Part shown: in pieces, positions 15,218-15,316 of the stretch | Layout of the letters: the number at the start of each line of letters is the position of its first letter | Numbering within the stretch: the first letter of the stretch is position 1 | Assembly (NCBI GenBank): GCA_025934475.1 | Contig: JAICXZ010000012.1 | Location: forward strand, 1 to 15,316 | DNA from: Mucilaginibacter sp. | GTDB lineage: Bacteria; Bacteroidota; Bacteroidia; Sphingobacteriales; Sphingobacteriaceae | Length of the DNA: 15,316 nt | Direction of reading: 5' to 3' | Program-made: the position numbers and the translations under genes | The notes under the pieces: generated by a model | Databases searched by the model: none | Told to the model about the DNA's origin: nothing | What the model saw: only the letters and a program-made list of their open reading frames with translations

Positions 15218-15316
15218 ATGACGAGACTGAACGATCTGCAGGAACTGATAAGTAAAGAAGTAAACCAACTCGAATACCCAGCATATCCTGCAGAATTATA
15301 CGAGCCGATCAAATAT
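15218..15316 (+). CDS. N-terminus of a probable polyprenyl synthetase
   Basis: An ATG at 15218 opens a frame that runs off the window after 33 residues (MTRLNDLQELISKE, then VNQLEYPAYPAELYEPIKY). The ELYEPIKY segment resembles the part just before the first helix motif of trans-isoprenyl diphosphate synthases, which make C15-C40 chains for quinones or lipid carriers. The catalytic DDxxD motifs lie beyond the window, so the call rests on this short N-terminal match, from memory. The gene directly abuts the right arm of the cassette, leaving no room for a promoter of its own outside the repeat; it may depend on read-through from rnr or on sequence within the cassette. Confidence 0.55.
   Translation, partial: MTRLNDLQELISKEVNQLEYPAYPAELYEPIKY

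Larger units (their letters stand above)
14749..15219. mobile_element. Inverted-repeat cassette carrying a four-helix-bundle gene
   Basis: Arms 14758-14787 and 15186-15215 are inverted copies, matching at 27 of 30 positions, and enclose one ORF (14810-15181). Both arms are made of degenerate 8-bp units. TTAAT stands at both edges (14744-14748 and 15215-15219). Deleting 14749-15219 joins the rnr stop and the next ATG as TAATG, the kind of stop-start overlap seen in tight operons. This suggests insertion of a 471-base element with a 5-bp target duplication. Caution: TTAAT is short and AT-rich and could be a variant repeat unit. No transposase is present. The mobile-element call is inference from structure. 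Confidence 0.5.

Noticed and set aside
14971..15312. Minus-strand open frame across the IVP gene and the right arm
   Set aside because: It is antisense to a recognisable IVP protein and runs through low-complexity repeat; no domain seen.

Overview
The window looks like a chromosomal segment of a Bacteroidota bacterium, most likely Sphingobacteriaceae (Mucilaginibacter/Pedobacter type). This rests on protein style (a very large anchored alpha-2-macroglobulin, a DUF433 protein, a four-helix-bundle S23/IVP protein), the near absence of Shine-Dalgarno sequences, and one exact TAnnTTTG promoter box. It is inferred by reading, not by database search. No tRNA, rRNA, CRISPR array or transposase gene was seen.

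Layout. 1-186 is the 3' end of an unrecognised gene, followed by an AT-rich 228-base spacer holding repeats and a palindrome. 415-6009 encodes a 1864-residue alpha-2-macroglobulin with an intact CVEQ thioester. 6148-6570 is a small acidic protein of unknown function. A REP-like palindrome separates it from a convergent GT2 glycosyltransferase (6621-7346, minus). Only 3 bases from that gene's start, and divergent from it, pbpC (penicillin-binding protein 1C) runs 7350-9743. Then come a DEDDy 3'-5' exonuclease (9864-10568) and, 4 bases on, a fused double-ATPase ABC protein of the peptide-transporter type (10573-12276). A DUF433 protein follows (12330-12533), then rnr (RNase R, 12612-14747), a four-helix-bundle (S23/IVP) gene inside an inverted-repeat cassette (about 14749-15219), and the start of a probable polyprenyl synthetase (15218 onward).

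How the genes fit together. Alpha-2-macroglobulin and PBP1C are a known bacterial pair: a periplasmic protease trap next to a peptidoglycan synthase. Here the pair is split by the unknown gene and the glycosyltransferase. The exonuclease and ABC ATPase are probably co-transcribed. rnr and the polyprenyl synthetase probably form a co-directional pair that the IVP cassette has entered.

The most unusual signal lies in the spacers. Three of them carry inverted repeats whose arms are made of degenerate 7- or 8-bp iterated units (6009-6088, 9750-9831, 14750-15215), and two more short stretches (200-224, 6102-6143) carry related iterations without a partner arm. In the last spacer the arms enclose the four-helix-bundle ORF. 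Deleting that cassette on paper leaves rnr and the next gene joined by a TAATG stop-start overlap. This suggests a small, precisely placed element whose RNA could fold into a long stem with the ORF in the loop, as 23S rRNA intervening sequences do.
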